64,000 nucleotides of DNA from Liolophura sinensis. Lineage: Eukaryota; Mollusca; Polyplacophora; Chitonida; Chitonidae. The notes beneath the pieces were generated by a model. The model did not search any database, was not told the origin of the DNA, and saw only the letters and a program-made list of their open reading frames with translations. Positions 47,845 through 59,800 of this stretch are shown here, in pieces. How positions within the stretch are numbered: the stretch's first letter is position 1; every line of letters begins with the position of its first letter. The stretch spans positions 11,837,386-11,901,385 of the forward strand of contig NC_088306.1 of NCBI RefSeq assembly GCF_032854445.1, given 5' to 3'. The translations under genes and the position numbers were made by a program.

Positions 47845-50800
47845 GTGAAGTATGATTCTTGATGTTGTGGATTAAGTATGTTTTTGTTCCCATGCAGTTC
47901 TGTTAACTACATGTAGATGTAGTTTTCAAGAAAATTACAGCAAGACAAAGGAAGGCGACTATTGATCGTGTTTAAAGTGATGCTTCCCTTTACTTGAATG
48001 CTTAATACATCATTTGATCAAAGGCTGATTTCAGCACTTTTTGAGAGTATGGTTCTTGTATTTTTGATACATACATTTACATATGCTTTTACTAAAATTT
48101 GAAGTGTTGAAGGATTAGTGTCCAGATTTATTATTCATTCCTAATTAGCTACCCCTGTATGTGTTAGTAAAATGTACATTAGCCTGACTAATATTGCACT
48201 TAAAATCACTAGATAGTGAGGCTGGCTTTATGCATTGTTTCTGCTGACACTCTGTAGTCTCCCCCAGTTATATCATACAAGTTAACCTTTAGAGCTGTCA
48301 GAGCCGTGCTATTTAGTTCAGTGTGCAAAAAGCTGAAAGAGTGACAAAATGGTTAGCTTTTCTGTATACAGTTGCAAAAAATTGGGTGGTCAAAGAACAC
48401 TGGAGTTAAAGAACACTGCACACAGCATTCATAAAATACGTCCACATCTTACATGCATGTATGTTGTTTGCTGTTATATCCCCATAAAGACATAAGCTAT
48501 TCGAAATGCCCGTTGAATTGGTCGTTGTTGTCGAGTATAGGTATGAATTCAGAATCCATCGGGAATAGAATGATATTTAGTGTGAAGCGGACAGAGGGAA
48601 TGAATAGTAAATAAATATTAAATCTTAGGATAAACACACGAAATATAGAGTGTAGTACAAGATTAAGCTATAACTTACCAGTAGTTATTGTTAGTGCGGT
48701 TTGAAATGCCTGGACAATTTCAAGGTCTGAAAACTCAGAATCTGAAGTCTGGCCAGAGATGCCAGTGTCGTAAATTTTAACTTTAGCTTCGTCGACTATG
48801 GGTGCAGATTGGTAAGGTAGTTTATTTACTTGTGCGTAGCCAGATTCCATCACGAATATGGTATCGTTTTGATACGAATTCCCAGGTTCCTAGGCCAGTT
48901 AGACTTGGGTTGTCAATCTATCAGATCCGTTCCGCGCGGTCGGGTGGATATTGGCAAGGGCAGTAAATCTATTGTTTTTGCTGGATTAAAAGGCCTTATT
49001 ACATTTCACAGAAGCCCTCCTGGTAATATACTGTTCAAACAGGTGATAATCTTTGTAATTAGGAAAGGGAGGTAACTCTGGACACTAATCCTTTAATGGT
49101 GGAAGACCTACACCAACATGTAGGTGCCAGAACTGTATATTATTTGCAATTAGACTCCCTGTCAGATTTAGTATCATTTCACTGCGTGGCAGTTTCACGA
49201 ACAGTGTTTTATCTTCAGTAAAAAGCATCATGCACTGTTTCATGACTTTGATTGTTACCAGCACTTTGAGCTGATTTTTGCCAGTCAAATGGGTATTCAG
49301 CTATAAGTTATGCATATTTATAAATGGCTTGCAGATGCATGTTTGCAGTTTGCAAGTTGGCCAACTAGTGAGGAATGGAAAACCTGGTTTGGGTGATGGC
49401 GGGTGCGAGTGGGTTTTATGTATAAAGCGGGAGTTGTGTGGGGGATGGTTGGGTGGGGATGGTTGGGTGGGGGATGGTTGTGTGGGGATTGGTTGTGTAG
49501 GACATGGTTGGGTGGGTAATGGTTGGGCAGGTGGTGGCTGGGTGGGTGATGGTTGGGAGTTGTGGGGTTGATGGTTGGGGGGTGATGGTTGTGTGGTTGA
49601 TGGTTGTGTGGGAGTGAGTGAGGTGGAGATTGTGTGGGTGATGGGCAGGTGGGTGATAGGTGTGTGAATGATGGTTGGGTAGGTGATAGTTGGGTGTTGT
49701 GTGGGTGTGAGTGAGGTAGGGATTGTGTGGGTGATGGTTGTGGGTGTGAGTGGGTTGTGGGTTGTGTATCTTTTGAAGATATGGGATTAATCCCATTTCA
49801 TAATGACAAAATTTCTTATGTCAGTTGTTGAAGTTCCTATTAGTTTTCCTATAAATTACATTGACTCTTGATGTTATAATCTAGACAACGTCATTACCAA
49901 ATCAAAGTCACAAGGAATTGTATTGCCAAAGGCGGGTGAAAGTGTGCTTAGGATACTGACACGGCTATAAGACCTGGGTACAGAAGTGGGAAATACGTGT
50001 CTATATGGCCTGGGAGCGAGCCCTGTGGTTTAGTGGTTAGAGGCGCTTTCCTTCCCTTTGCTATGGGACACAAGGTGCAGGTTCAAACCTGGTCTTGGAT
50101 AGGGAATTTGTAGATTCCCCCATTTTCACTGCTTGTGAGACCTTGGTGACAAACTGTTAACAACATTTTGGTGACCATTTGATCAGTCATTGAAAAGTCT
50201 CGAAGACGACTTGTCTTTCATATGTATGTCACATGTAGGAATGTTCGTTTACAAAGTGCAGTTTCTTTCAATTTTTCACACTCCTGTTCTGTGAACAATT
50301 CTTCAGTATGGCTTTAAACGACAGTCATTCAATCAATCTGTCAGTCAAATGATTTGGTGTAAAAGTGATAATAAACAATTACATTACACATTTCAGACAT
50401 CTTTTGTTTCGGGGGCCTCCGTGGCTCAGTTGGTTAGCGCACTAGCGCAGCGTAATGACCCAGGAGTCTCTCACCAGTGCGGTTTCTGTGAGTTCAAGTC
50501 CAGCTCATGCTGTCTTCCTCTCCGGCCGTAAGTGGGAAGGTCTGTCAGCAACGTGCGGATGGTTGTGGGTTTCCACTCACCATAATGCTGGCCACTGTCG
50601 TATAAGTGAAATATTCTTGAGTACGGCATAAAACGCCAATCATATAAATAAATGAATCATCTTTTGTTTCAGAAGCCACCAGTGTGGGATCCAGTCCTGA
50701 TAACCCAACTGTCTCTGGGGTTGATAACTTGGAGAGATCAGACAAGAATGCGGACAAATCAGAACCCAACCAGGGAGAAATTATAAGTGGTTAGTGTCCA

Positions 50801-53800
50801 GATCAGCGATTTAATGGAATCTGAATATTAGGCTGGTCAGTGGGTTGTGAGTTTGATTCAGATTGACATCAGCACATTAGGCCATTATAACCTGTTACAG
50901 AGCTGATAATACAACAGTATGTGTAAAACAGGGGGCCTCTGTGGCTCAGTCGGTTAGCGCGCTAGCGTGAACTCTGGCCTTGTGGTAGCAAATACTCTTT
51001 TAGTTCTCTTGGAGATTCCTTCTCCATGTCCTGAGTCTTTCATTCTAGTCTTGTCATGGTGGCATCCACTATATTACTGAAAAGTTTCCATGAAATTTCA
51101 GTGGCTAAGATGGTTAGCGCGCTAGCACAGCGTAATGAGCCTGGAGCCTGGTCTGTCAACAACCTGCGGATGGTCGTGGGTTTCCCCCGGGCTCTGCCGG
51201 GTTTCCACCCACCATAATGCTGGTTGCCGTTGTATACGTGAAATACTCTTGAGTATGGCATAAAACACCACTCAAATAAATCAAATAAAAAAATGAAATT
51301 TCATATATTTATTGACAGATTTTGGTCAGAGTGATGTACATGAACTAACTGATTTTCTATTAAAGGTCACAGTTAATATTTATTTTTGCGTGCATCTCTT
51401 CTGGCCCTCTCCAATATCATGCATCAGGCTTACTGATATGTGCATGGTACAGCATATATATGCTATACATACAAGTGGGGATATTATTTTAACGTACATT
51501 TTAACCAAGGCTGTGCAGATGAGGACAACTTTTGTGACAAGTTAACTATGTGCACCTTCATGTTTACTGACTGTTTAAGGTTTTACTGCAAAGATTGGTG
51601 TTAAGGAAATTAAGCTGTGTACTGAATTAACGTTGCCATGGATACCAGATATTGTTATGTTATACTCTTTAATGGCTCATCTTGATTATTTATTTCTTAA
51701 TTTATTTATTTATTTGATTGGTGTTTTTACGCCGTACTCAAGAATATTTCACTCATACAACGGCGGCCAGCATTATGGTGTATTTTTCAATTAATCATAA
51801 GGTTTGAATAACCAGGAGCCGCTTGTACAAAGGGATGGTAAACCTAAGTTGACTGTAAATCACTAAGATCTTGATCATAGCCTTAGCCTACAATCCACAC
51901 CCTCTTTCACAAACGGATTTTAAGCTACGATATTTGTAACTTACAATCAGAAATTACAGTCAGGTCGACCCTGTTGTAAATATTTATGATCGCGCCAGAA
52001 TTAGATGCTTGGTACAAATACTTGCCTTAGGTAGACTGTTAGTAGTTTTTCAACTTGGTTTGTAACGATATGTAATGTAATTATTGTCATACATTATTAT
52101 TATGTTATTTAATGATAAATTATGTCATTCTTTGTCTGATGACAAAGATTTAATGACAAAGTGTGTTATTCGAGCTTGCATTAGGATCAAAATTTCCTAA
52201 TTTCTGGATTGACCTATCTGCTAAGTACATGAAAGGAGTTTATCCTGGCAGCTAGAATTTTAATGTATCAACAGTTTAGAATTAACTTATCCTATTTCAG
52301 AAGATGACAGCACAGGATATCGCTGGTACTCCAGTATCTGGAGCAGACAGAAAGCCACAGATAGAACAGTTAAGGCTGATCAGTCAGACACAAGTCAGGC
52401 ACAAGGTAAAGGTGAGTTTTGATTGCTCATGTTAAGCCACCCTTAAAACATTCTATTTTGTGCGCATGGCCCGAACCTGATTTAGGAAAAAAGTTTGGTT
52501 GAGAGGAAATTTTTCTGTTTTTATTGTGGCTATTAAGATATTAATACTGTCAGAAAAGTAAAAAAAAGTTCAGTCAAAATCCCAATTAAGATTTCAGAAT
52601 AGGGCCCTTCTGTGGAGTGTGTATGTATGTATGCATGCTTCGGGTTTGACATCATACTTATGACAATGAGGAACTATTACGTGCCACCAAAGTACTGCCG
52701 CCACTGAAGTTTCATGCCGAAGACACCAGACATGTCACCCCACACATTATACTGACACTGTGCCAACCGGTCATGTTACCTTGCTCTAACTTCTCACTGC
52801 TGGGGACCAAATGAGTCAGAAGCAAGAACCATTTTTAGCCTTTGGTATGACCCGGCCCGGGTTTGATCCCGGGGTCTCCCGACTTTGAAGCAGATGTTCT
52901 AACCATTAGGCCACCACAGTGGTCCCTTCTTTGAAAGGTCGGCTGGTTTATGCCCAATGAACATATTTGTATTGATGGCCTTTAATATGGAAGGTGGATA
53001 ATGATGTTATCCAGGCGTCGATAAAAATGAATGAATGAAGATTTTAGTTCAATGAGCTAAAAAACACCAAAAAAAAAAAAAACAGACAAAAAACGCTTTT
53101 TTTCATACATGTACTTGAATCTAATATAAAATTAAGTTTTACATGTGCTTCCAGAAAAAGAAATCCATTTGGTAGAATGACTGGCTCGAAAACAGGAACT
53201 GAATAAAGATGTGAATGTATGCTTTGCACTTTGGAAAGTGTTAAAACGTCTTATAGTTTGAACTATCACATGCGGTTAGCTCTTCAAGTTCACTGTAGGC
53301 TAAAATTGAAGTACATGCACGTGTACTGTATTTATTCTGGCATATTTGTTACCTCAGAATGTAAAAGCTCCGGATCAGTGCCATGGAGTATAAGCAATTC
53401 ACGTGGACAGACCTTACCATCAAGAGATGAAACTGTGGAGGATAGGCCGGCTCTTCCAGTTAGGCAGGGAGAAAGTAAAGGTAAGTCAGGGTTATTGATT
53501 AACGTTGTGCATGTCAAATGCTTCACTTACGTTTAGCTTTGGGAGAAACTTGTGACCATGAATAAAGGCACGCTTTTTCAAGAGACTGAGAGATATCTAA
53601 GCTCAACAATAACAAAACCCACGACCATCCACAGGTTGCAGGCAGACCTTCCAACATACGACCAGAGAGGAATCCAGCATGAGCTGGACTTGAACTCACA
53701 GCGACCGCATTGGTTAGAGGCTTCCAGGTCATAACGCTGCACTAGCGCGCTAACCAACTGAGCCACAGAGGTCCCTCAAATGCCATATACATGTAATAAA

Positions 53801-56800
53801 TATTTTAGAAACATGGGGACTTTTTGCTGAACACATGCACATGCGGGTAAAAATTCAGATGGTAGAAGATTTTGAAAATGGTGTCTCATGTTGTCTCAGA
53901 AACAGACAGTACAGAATATCGCTGGTACCCACGGGTGTGGAGCAGACAGAATGTACACACTGAACAAGCCACAGACAGTACCGTTAACCCTTTCCATGCC
54001 TAATTCCATATTACATAACATATAGCCCTTGCGTAATTAATTACGGCTTTTTTGATCAAATTGCTATCCTTGCTTTTGCTATGGTTTTTATAGAGTCAAG
54101 TGTATAATTTTAGCCAAGAACTGAGAGGGAATTAATTATCCTCTATTTCTCTTTTTTTGAAACACCAACAGTGCGGTACCCATTCACAGGGATGCCCATT
54201 GGGAAGGGCAAAAAGGGCACTATATGCTACGCAGATATGAATTTTCAAAAAAACAATGTATATATAGCCACAAAAATCCACAAAAAATAAAACTGATGGT
54301 GATGAAATCTCATTTATTTATGAATCCTATGAATTCCAGGGTCTATTCGGCACTAGTAATTTTTTTTAGTGTGGTACAAGCCAAAACAGGGGGCTGGGTG
54401 GAGGGCTGGGTGGGAGCCTACCCGCCCCCCTCCTGCGCCTGTTATTCCCCTGGTCACCTCGAACCGGCGGTCTGTCACGAGTAGGCCTACGTGCATGTAG
54501 CCTTGCTCTACCCCTGGGCCTTCCCCTCGCACCACCAGCCTGTGTTTCCATAACGGTATTATCGTCGGCATTGTCACCAGAACTGTTGTGAGACCCATTA
54601 TCAGTCGTGTGTTCGCCAAAACTTGTGTTGTTGTCTGCATCTGACTCGTCACTTGAGAACTGTCACCGCCCGAATGATCGTCATCAAACTGGTCTTCTAC
54701 TTCAAAATCACTTCCGTGATCACTATTTGCACTGTCATTGCTTCCTAGGCTATCTTCCGAATCATATTCGTCATCGTCCAACCAGTCACTGATAATGCTA
54801 CAAGCTTGTTCAGCGGAATATCGCTGACGTTTTCTTCCCTCACATGCGGCTTGCATGGGCTCCGCCATTTTGTTGGCCTCTCGCCTTGTAAACAAAGTCT
54901 GACCTAGTTTTACCCAACAGTCCTAGTCGGGATAAATGAAAACGACGCTAGATCGCTCTAAATTTAGGCTTTAGTTAAGGGGGAATCCCTTACAGGTCAC
55001 CAGAATAGCCTAGCCTCGTTCTCAGAAAAACTACGTCACGGAACTCCCTACCTGCATAAATCACGCGTTTACGCGTCTAACGCAAGCTGATGTGGTCTAC
55101 AGAAAACGCGTATACGTGTCAAACGCATGGAAAGGGTTAAGACTGATTTACCAACCCTAAACCAGGGAGAAATTAAAGGTGGGTTTTCATACTTTTGAGC
55201 ACTAAATGTAAATGCTGTTTTTCATATCTGATTGTCAGTTTTACTTCTAAGATTAGCTTTTACACGATTGTAGGGTTGCACTTTGGAAATACTAACCTTT
55301 CTGATATTAAGGTGAACTTTCAGATGCTTTTGTAGCACTGAAAAATTGGTTCTCCAAGTAGACCAGAACTGACATTCATGTATAATATATTTTGGTTAAT
55401 CTGTTCCTCTCTTCAGAATCTGTTAGCTCAGCATCAAGACCATGGGACAAAAACAACTCAAGTAGACAAAACTTACCAGTAACAGATACGGCAGTAGAAA
55501 GTTGTAGAGCAGAACGAAGGAATACAGAAGCTAACGGTCAGTATATCAAATGCTTTTCATTTCTCAGCTAATCACTGTGTTGTTAAACATCCAAAGAAAA
55601 ATTGCACTGTCTTTAAAATTGAAGGTGGAAAGTGTGTTAATATACTTTCACATGCAGCGAAGTAGTTTCAGATGGCAAGAAATGAAATATAGCATCTTGC
55701 ATTTTACTTTGTTCCAGAAGCTGTCAGTATGGGATCCCCCTGGTACTCCAGCATCTGGAGCAGACAGAATGTACCAGCCACAGATAGGACACTTAAGTTT
55801 GATCAACCAGGCCCAAGTGAAGGAGAAATCGGAGGTGGGTTTTGAATGTTTGTGGGTAATTAAAATAAATGCTGTTTTGTCATATCTATGTGCAGATTTT
55901 GATTACTTCATTAATTAATTGTGACTGGCTTGAATACAAGGTGCTGGCTTCCTCTCTGGCAGGAAGTGGAAAGGTCTTTCAGTAACCTGCGGATGGTCGT
56001 GGGTTTCCCCCAGGGCTCTGCCCGGTTCCCTCCTGCCTTAATGAAATATTATTGAGCATGGGGTAAAACACTAATCAAATAAATCAAACATAAAATAAAT
56101 TGAATGCAATGAACTGGAGAAAGACTTAGATGTGTTAATGGCAGTTTCAAAGTATACCCTTGAACATAATTTGAATTTTCACGTGCAACAAAAAGTATAC
56201 AAGAACTGAAATATGTGTTTATGCTGACATATTTGTTACATTCAGAATCGCTAAGCTTGGTATCAGCACCTTGGAACAAAAACAACTCAGGTGGACGGTA
56301 CTCACAAGTAATAGATAAGGCTGTGGAGGCTAGTCCAGCAATCCCAAGACAGGGGGAAAGTAAAGGTCAGTCTGGGTTAACTGGATTAATGCTTCAAGTG
56401 TTCAGGTGCTCATCTCTTCTCGGCCAGCCCAATGGAAAAATGATTCAAAGAAAAATTAACAAGATAATAATTAATAATAATTAATTAATTAATAATTAAT
56501 AAATTTGTTAATTTAAAAATTAACAAAATATTTGTTCTTGAAATATTAACTTTAAATTGATCTGAAGTATTTGCATTTAGATATTAATAATTTTTGTCTA
56601 AACTAATCAGTTTGAGATAGACGTTGATTGGGAAATAACATATTTACATGTAACTTGTATAAGTTCCATTTGTTTTGTAGCAGACACAGTCAGTGTGGGG
56701 TCCACTGAGTGTAACACAGGTGTGTTGGGCAGACAAAGCTTACAGGTGATGGAGGGAACAGCTAATGTTGGTCAACCTGGCCCAAAGCTGAGAGAACGTA

Positions 56801-59800
56801 AAGGTTAGTTTGGGTTATGAATTAATGTCATGGTCAAGTGTGATTAAGTGTTGAACACTGGCATATCGGTGTTTGTTGTGTAACGCGATACCCCTGAACC
56901 TGTTGTGTAACCCGATATCCCGTACAAAAATAACATTCTGCAGCATCGGGTTACACAACAAACACCAAGATGAAGGTGTTAAAGTCTATTCTACCCCCAA
57001 AATTGAAGGAAATGTGGCAAAAACTGTATATGACATGCTGCCATTCTATTTTACTCCCTCCATAGAGATCATGCATTTTGGACCAATCAACGGCAATCTT
57101 ATGCCATGGCAGTTGACATAGATACGCCAGTGCTGCGTAGGTATAACGTTGTGTTGTATTGTTGCGCGACGTAGAAATGTAAAAGCTTACTGTCCATGGA
57201 TTAAGACGTCATACCGCTGAGCTCAGATTGGAACATCATGGTGCCTGTTTGTGTAAAATAAAACATGTAAAAACAAAAACAATATCTATAAACTGTGCGA
57301 AATAAAACTTTTATCATGGAAGGAAATTCCGAAAATGAACAGCGGGGTAGGCTAATGTACATTTATATGCACTGAAGTGTTTTCTAGTACAGTATAGACA
57401 AGAATTGAAAACTAGTACTTTTAAGCCCGATTTTACTTGATCTAGAAACAGACAATGCAGGATATCACTGGTACCCACGGGCCTGGAGCAGACAAAATGT
57501 ACACACTGCACCAGCCACAGATAGGACTGTTAAGGTTGATCAGCCAGGCCCAAATCAGGGAGAAAGTGAAGGTGAGTTTTGATGGCTGTAGATGAGGGAG
57601 AAAGTGAAGGTGAGTTTTGTTGGCTGTGGATGAGGGAGAAAGTGAAGGTGAGTTTTGATGGCTGTGGATGAAGGAGAAAGTGAAGGTGAGTTTTGATGGC
57701 TGTGGATGAGGGAGAAAGTGAAGGTGAGCTTTGATGGTTGTGGATGAGGGAGAAAGTGAAGGTGAGCTTTGATGGCTGTGGATGAGGGAGAAAGTGAAGG
57801 TGAGTTTTGATGGCTGTGGATGAGGGAGAAAATGAAGGTGAGTTTTGATGGCTGTGGATGAGGGAGAAAGTGAAGGTGAGTTTTGTTGGCTGTGGATGAG
57901 GGAGAAAGTGAAGGTGAGTTTTGATGGCTGTGGATGAAGGAGAAAGTGAAGGTGAGTTTTGATGGCTGTGGATGAAGGAGAAAGTGAAGGTGAGTTTTGA
58001 TGGCTGTGGATGAAGGAGAAAGTGAAGGTGAGTTTTAATGGTTGTGGATGAGGGAGAAAGTGAAGGTGAGCTTTGATGGTTGTGGATGAGGGAGAAAGTG
58101 AAGGTGAGCTTTGATGGTTGTGGATGAGGGAGAAAGTGAAGGTGAGTTTTGATGGCTGTGGATGAGGGAGAAAATGAAGGTGAGTTTTGATGGCTGTGGA
58201 TGAGGGAGAAAGTGAAGATGAGTTTTGATGGTTGTGGATGAGGGAGAAAGTGAAGGTGAGTTTTGATAGTTGTGGATGAGGGAGACAGTGAAGGTGAGTT
58301 TATCACATACTTTTTTATCACTCCAGGGCAGAAATTAATGCACAGTTGAACTGCTTCAGGGATGTGACTCAACGCAACCCAATGAAGGGAGATAACCTAC
58401 TGAGCAGACACATTTGACGTCGTCTGCACAATTCAAGAATATATTTGTATCCCATGTAACCGTTGTTGTCCAGTGACAAGCATAGTATTTTGTCTGATGC
58501 TGGATAAATGAAGATATGAATGTTTGCCCATGTACAGCAGAATTAATACATGTGTATACACTGACATATTTGCTACTTTAGGACCTGTGATCTCAGGGTC
58601 CACACCATGCTATAAAACCAAGGTATCAGGTGGACAGACCTCACCACTAACAGATAGGACAGGTGAGACTGGTCAAGCTGTCCAGAGGCCAGGAGAAAGT
58701 AAAGGTCAGTCTGGGTTAATAATTGCATCACCGCTATGAATTAGGACACATTTTCTTTCCTCGGCTAATGAGGCTGGTTGTTAAATATCTGTATGTTGTT
58801 AGATATCTGAAGAAAAATATTCGAGATTTGAAGTCTTTCTTCCTCTGTGAAAAAGAAAGTTGAGATGTCAAGTTTTTCAAGTTAATTTGAAATCATGGTC
58901 AGTTTTGGATATTAATTAACTGGTAGCTCTTTGTAAAACAAAGATTGGAGCTTTGCTTTTTTGAGTGAAATATTGATTGGAAAATGACATGTACGTTTTA
59001 TTATTAGAAACTGTCAGTGTGGGGTCCTCCCAGTGTAACACACCTGTGTGGGGCAGACAGGGCCTACAGGTGATGGAGGGAACAATTAGTGTTAGTCAAA
59101 AAGACCCAAAGCTGACAGCCAGCAAATGTTAGTTTGGGGTGTGTTGGGGTGTGAGATGTGTTTTGAAGACCATGTACAGTTACATGTCTGTTTTGAGTTG
59201 ACAAGAATTGATGTATTTGAACATTTTTACATGCGATTTTTTATTCGTTTCAGAAACAGACAAGGGATATGGCTGGTACCCACGGGTCTGGAGCAGACAG
59301 AATTTACACACTGGACAAGTCACAGATAGAACAGCCAAGGATGCTCAGTTAAGCATAAGGAAGGGAGAGGTTAAAGGTGAGGTTGGATTTTTATGGATGT
59401 TGTAGAAAGTGTGTTAAGTTGATAAAGTATATTGCACAGTGAAGGTTGAATACCATATCAATATTTATGATCTATATAAATATGTTATAGGTTATCATTT
59501 CCACCTGTCATGAGAACAATATTTATGGTACTCAACCGTCACTGTGCAATATTCTGTTTCATATGTATATTTTGGGTGCCTCTATGGCTCAGTTGGTTAG
59601 GGCGCTAGCACAGTGTAATGACCCAGGAGTCTCACTAATGCGGTCGCTGTGAGTTCAAGTCCATTTCATTTTGGCTCCCTCTCCGGCCGTAAGTAGGAAG
59701 GTCTGTCAGCAACCAGCGGATGGTCGTGGGTTTCCCCCGGGCTCTGCCCGGTTTCCTCCCACCACAACGCACACCGCTGTCGTATAAGTGAAATATTCTT

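Larger units (their letters stand above)
53900..55178 (+). pseudogene. Repeat exon 5 (type A), split by a piggyBac-type element
   Basis: Acceptor TGTTGTCTCAG at the left; the exon reads TEYRWYPRVWSRQNVHTEQA, then TDSTV up to the TTAA at 53984-53987, where the element begins. Reading into the element meets TAA within a few codons. The rest of the exon resumes at 55141 (ending NQGEIK) with donor GTGGGT at 55179. Without the element and one TTAA the parts total 126 nt, the family length, and rejoin in frame. The exon is disrupted in this haplotype unless the element is skipped or spliced out. Confidence 0.85.

Noticed and set aside
49416-49796. 126-codon minus-strand frame rich in His, Thr and Pro
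   Set aside because: Antisense of the G-rich minisatellite; no splice or start context.
54607-54792. Plus-strand open frame within the piggyBac-type element
   Set aside because: Antisense shadow of the acidic transposase N-terminus.
57558-58299. CRISPR-like array (regular 38-bp repeats)
   Set aside because: No unique spacers: units are head-to-tail copies of a splice-junction segment in a eukaryotic intron.
57530-58372. 280-codon minus-strand open frame of His/Pro/Ser-rich repeats
   Set aside because: It exists only because a 38-bp tandem repeat happens to lack stops in all minus frames. It lies on the non-coding strand of the donor array.
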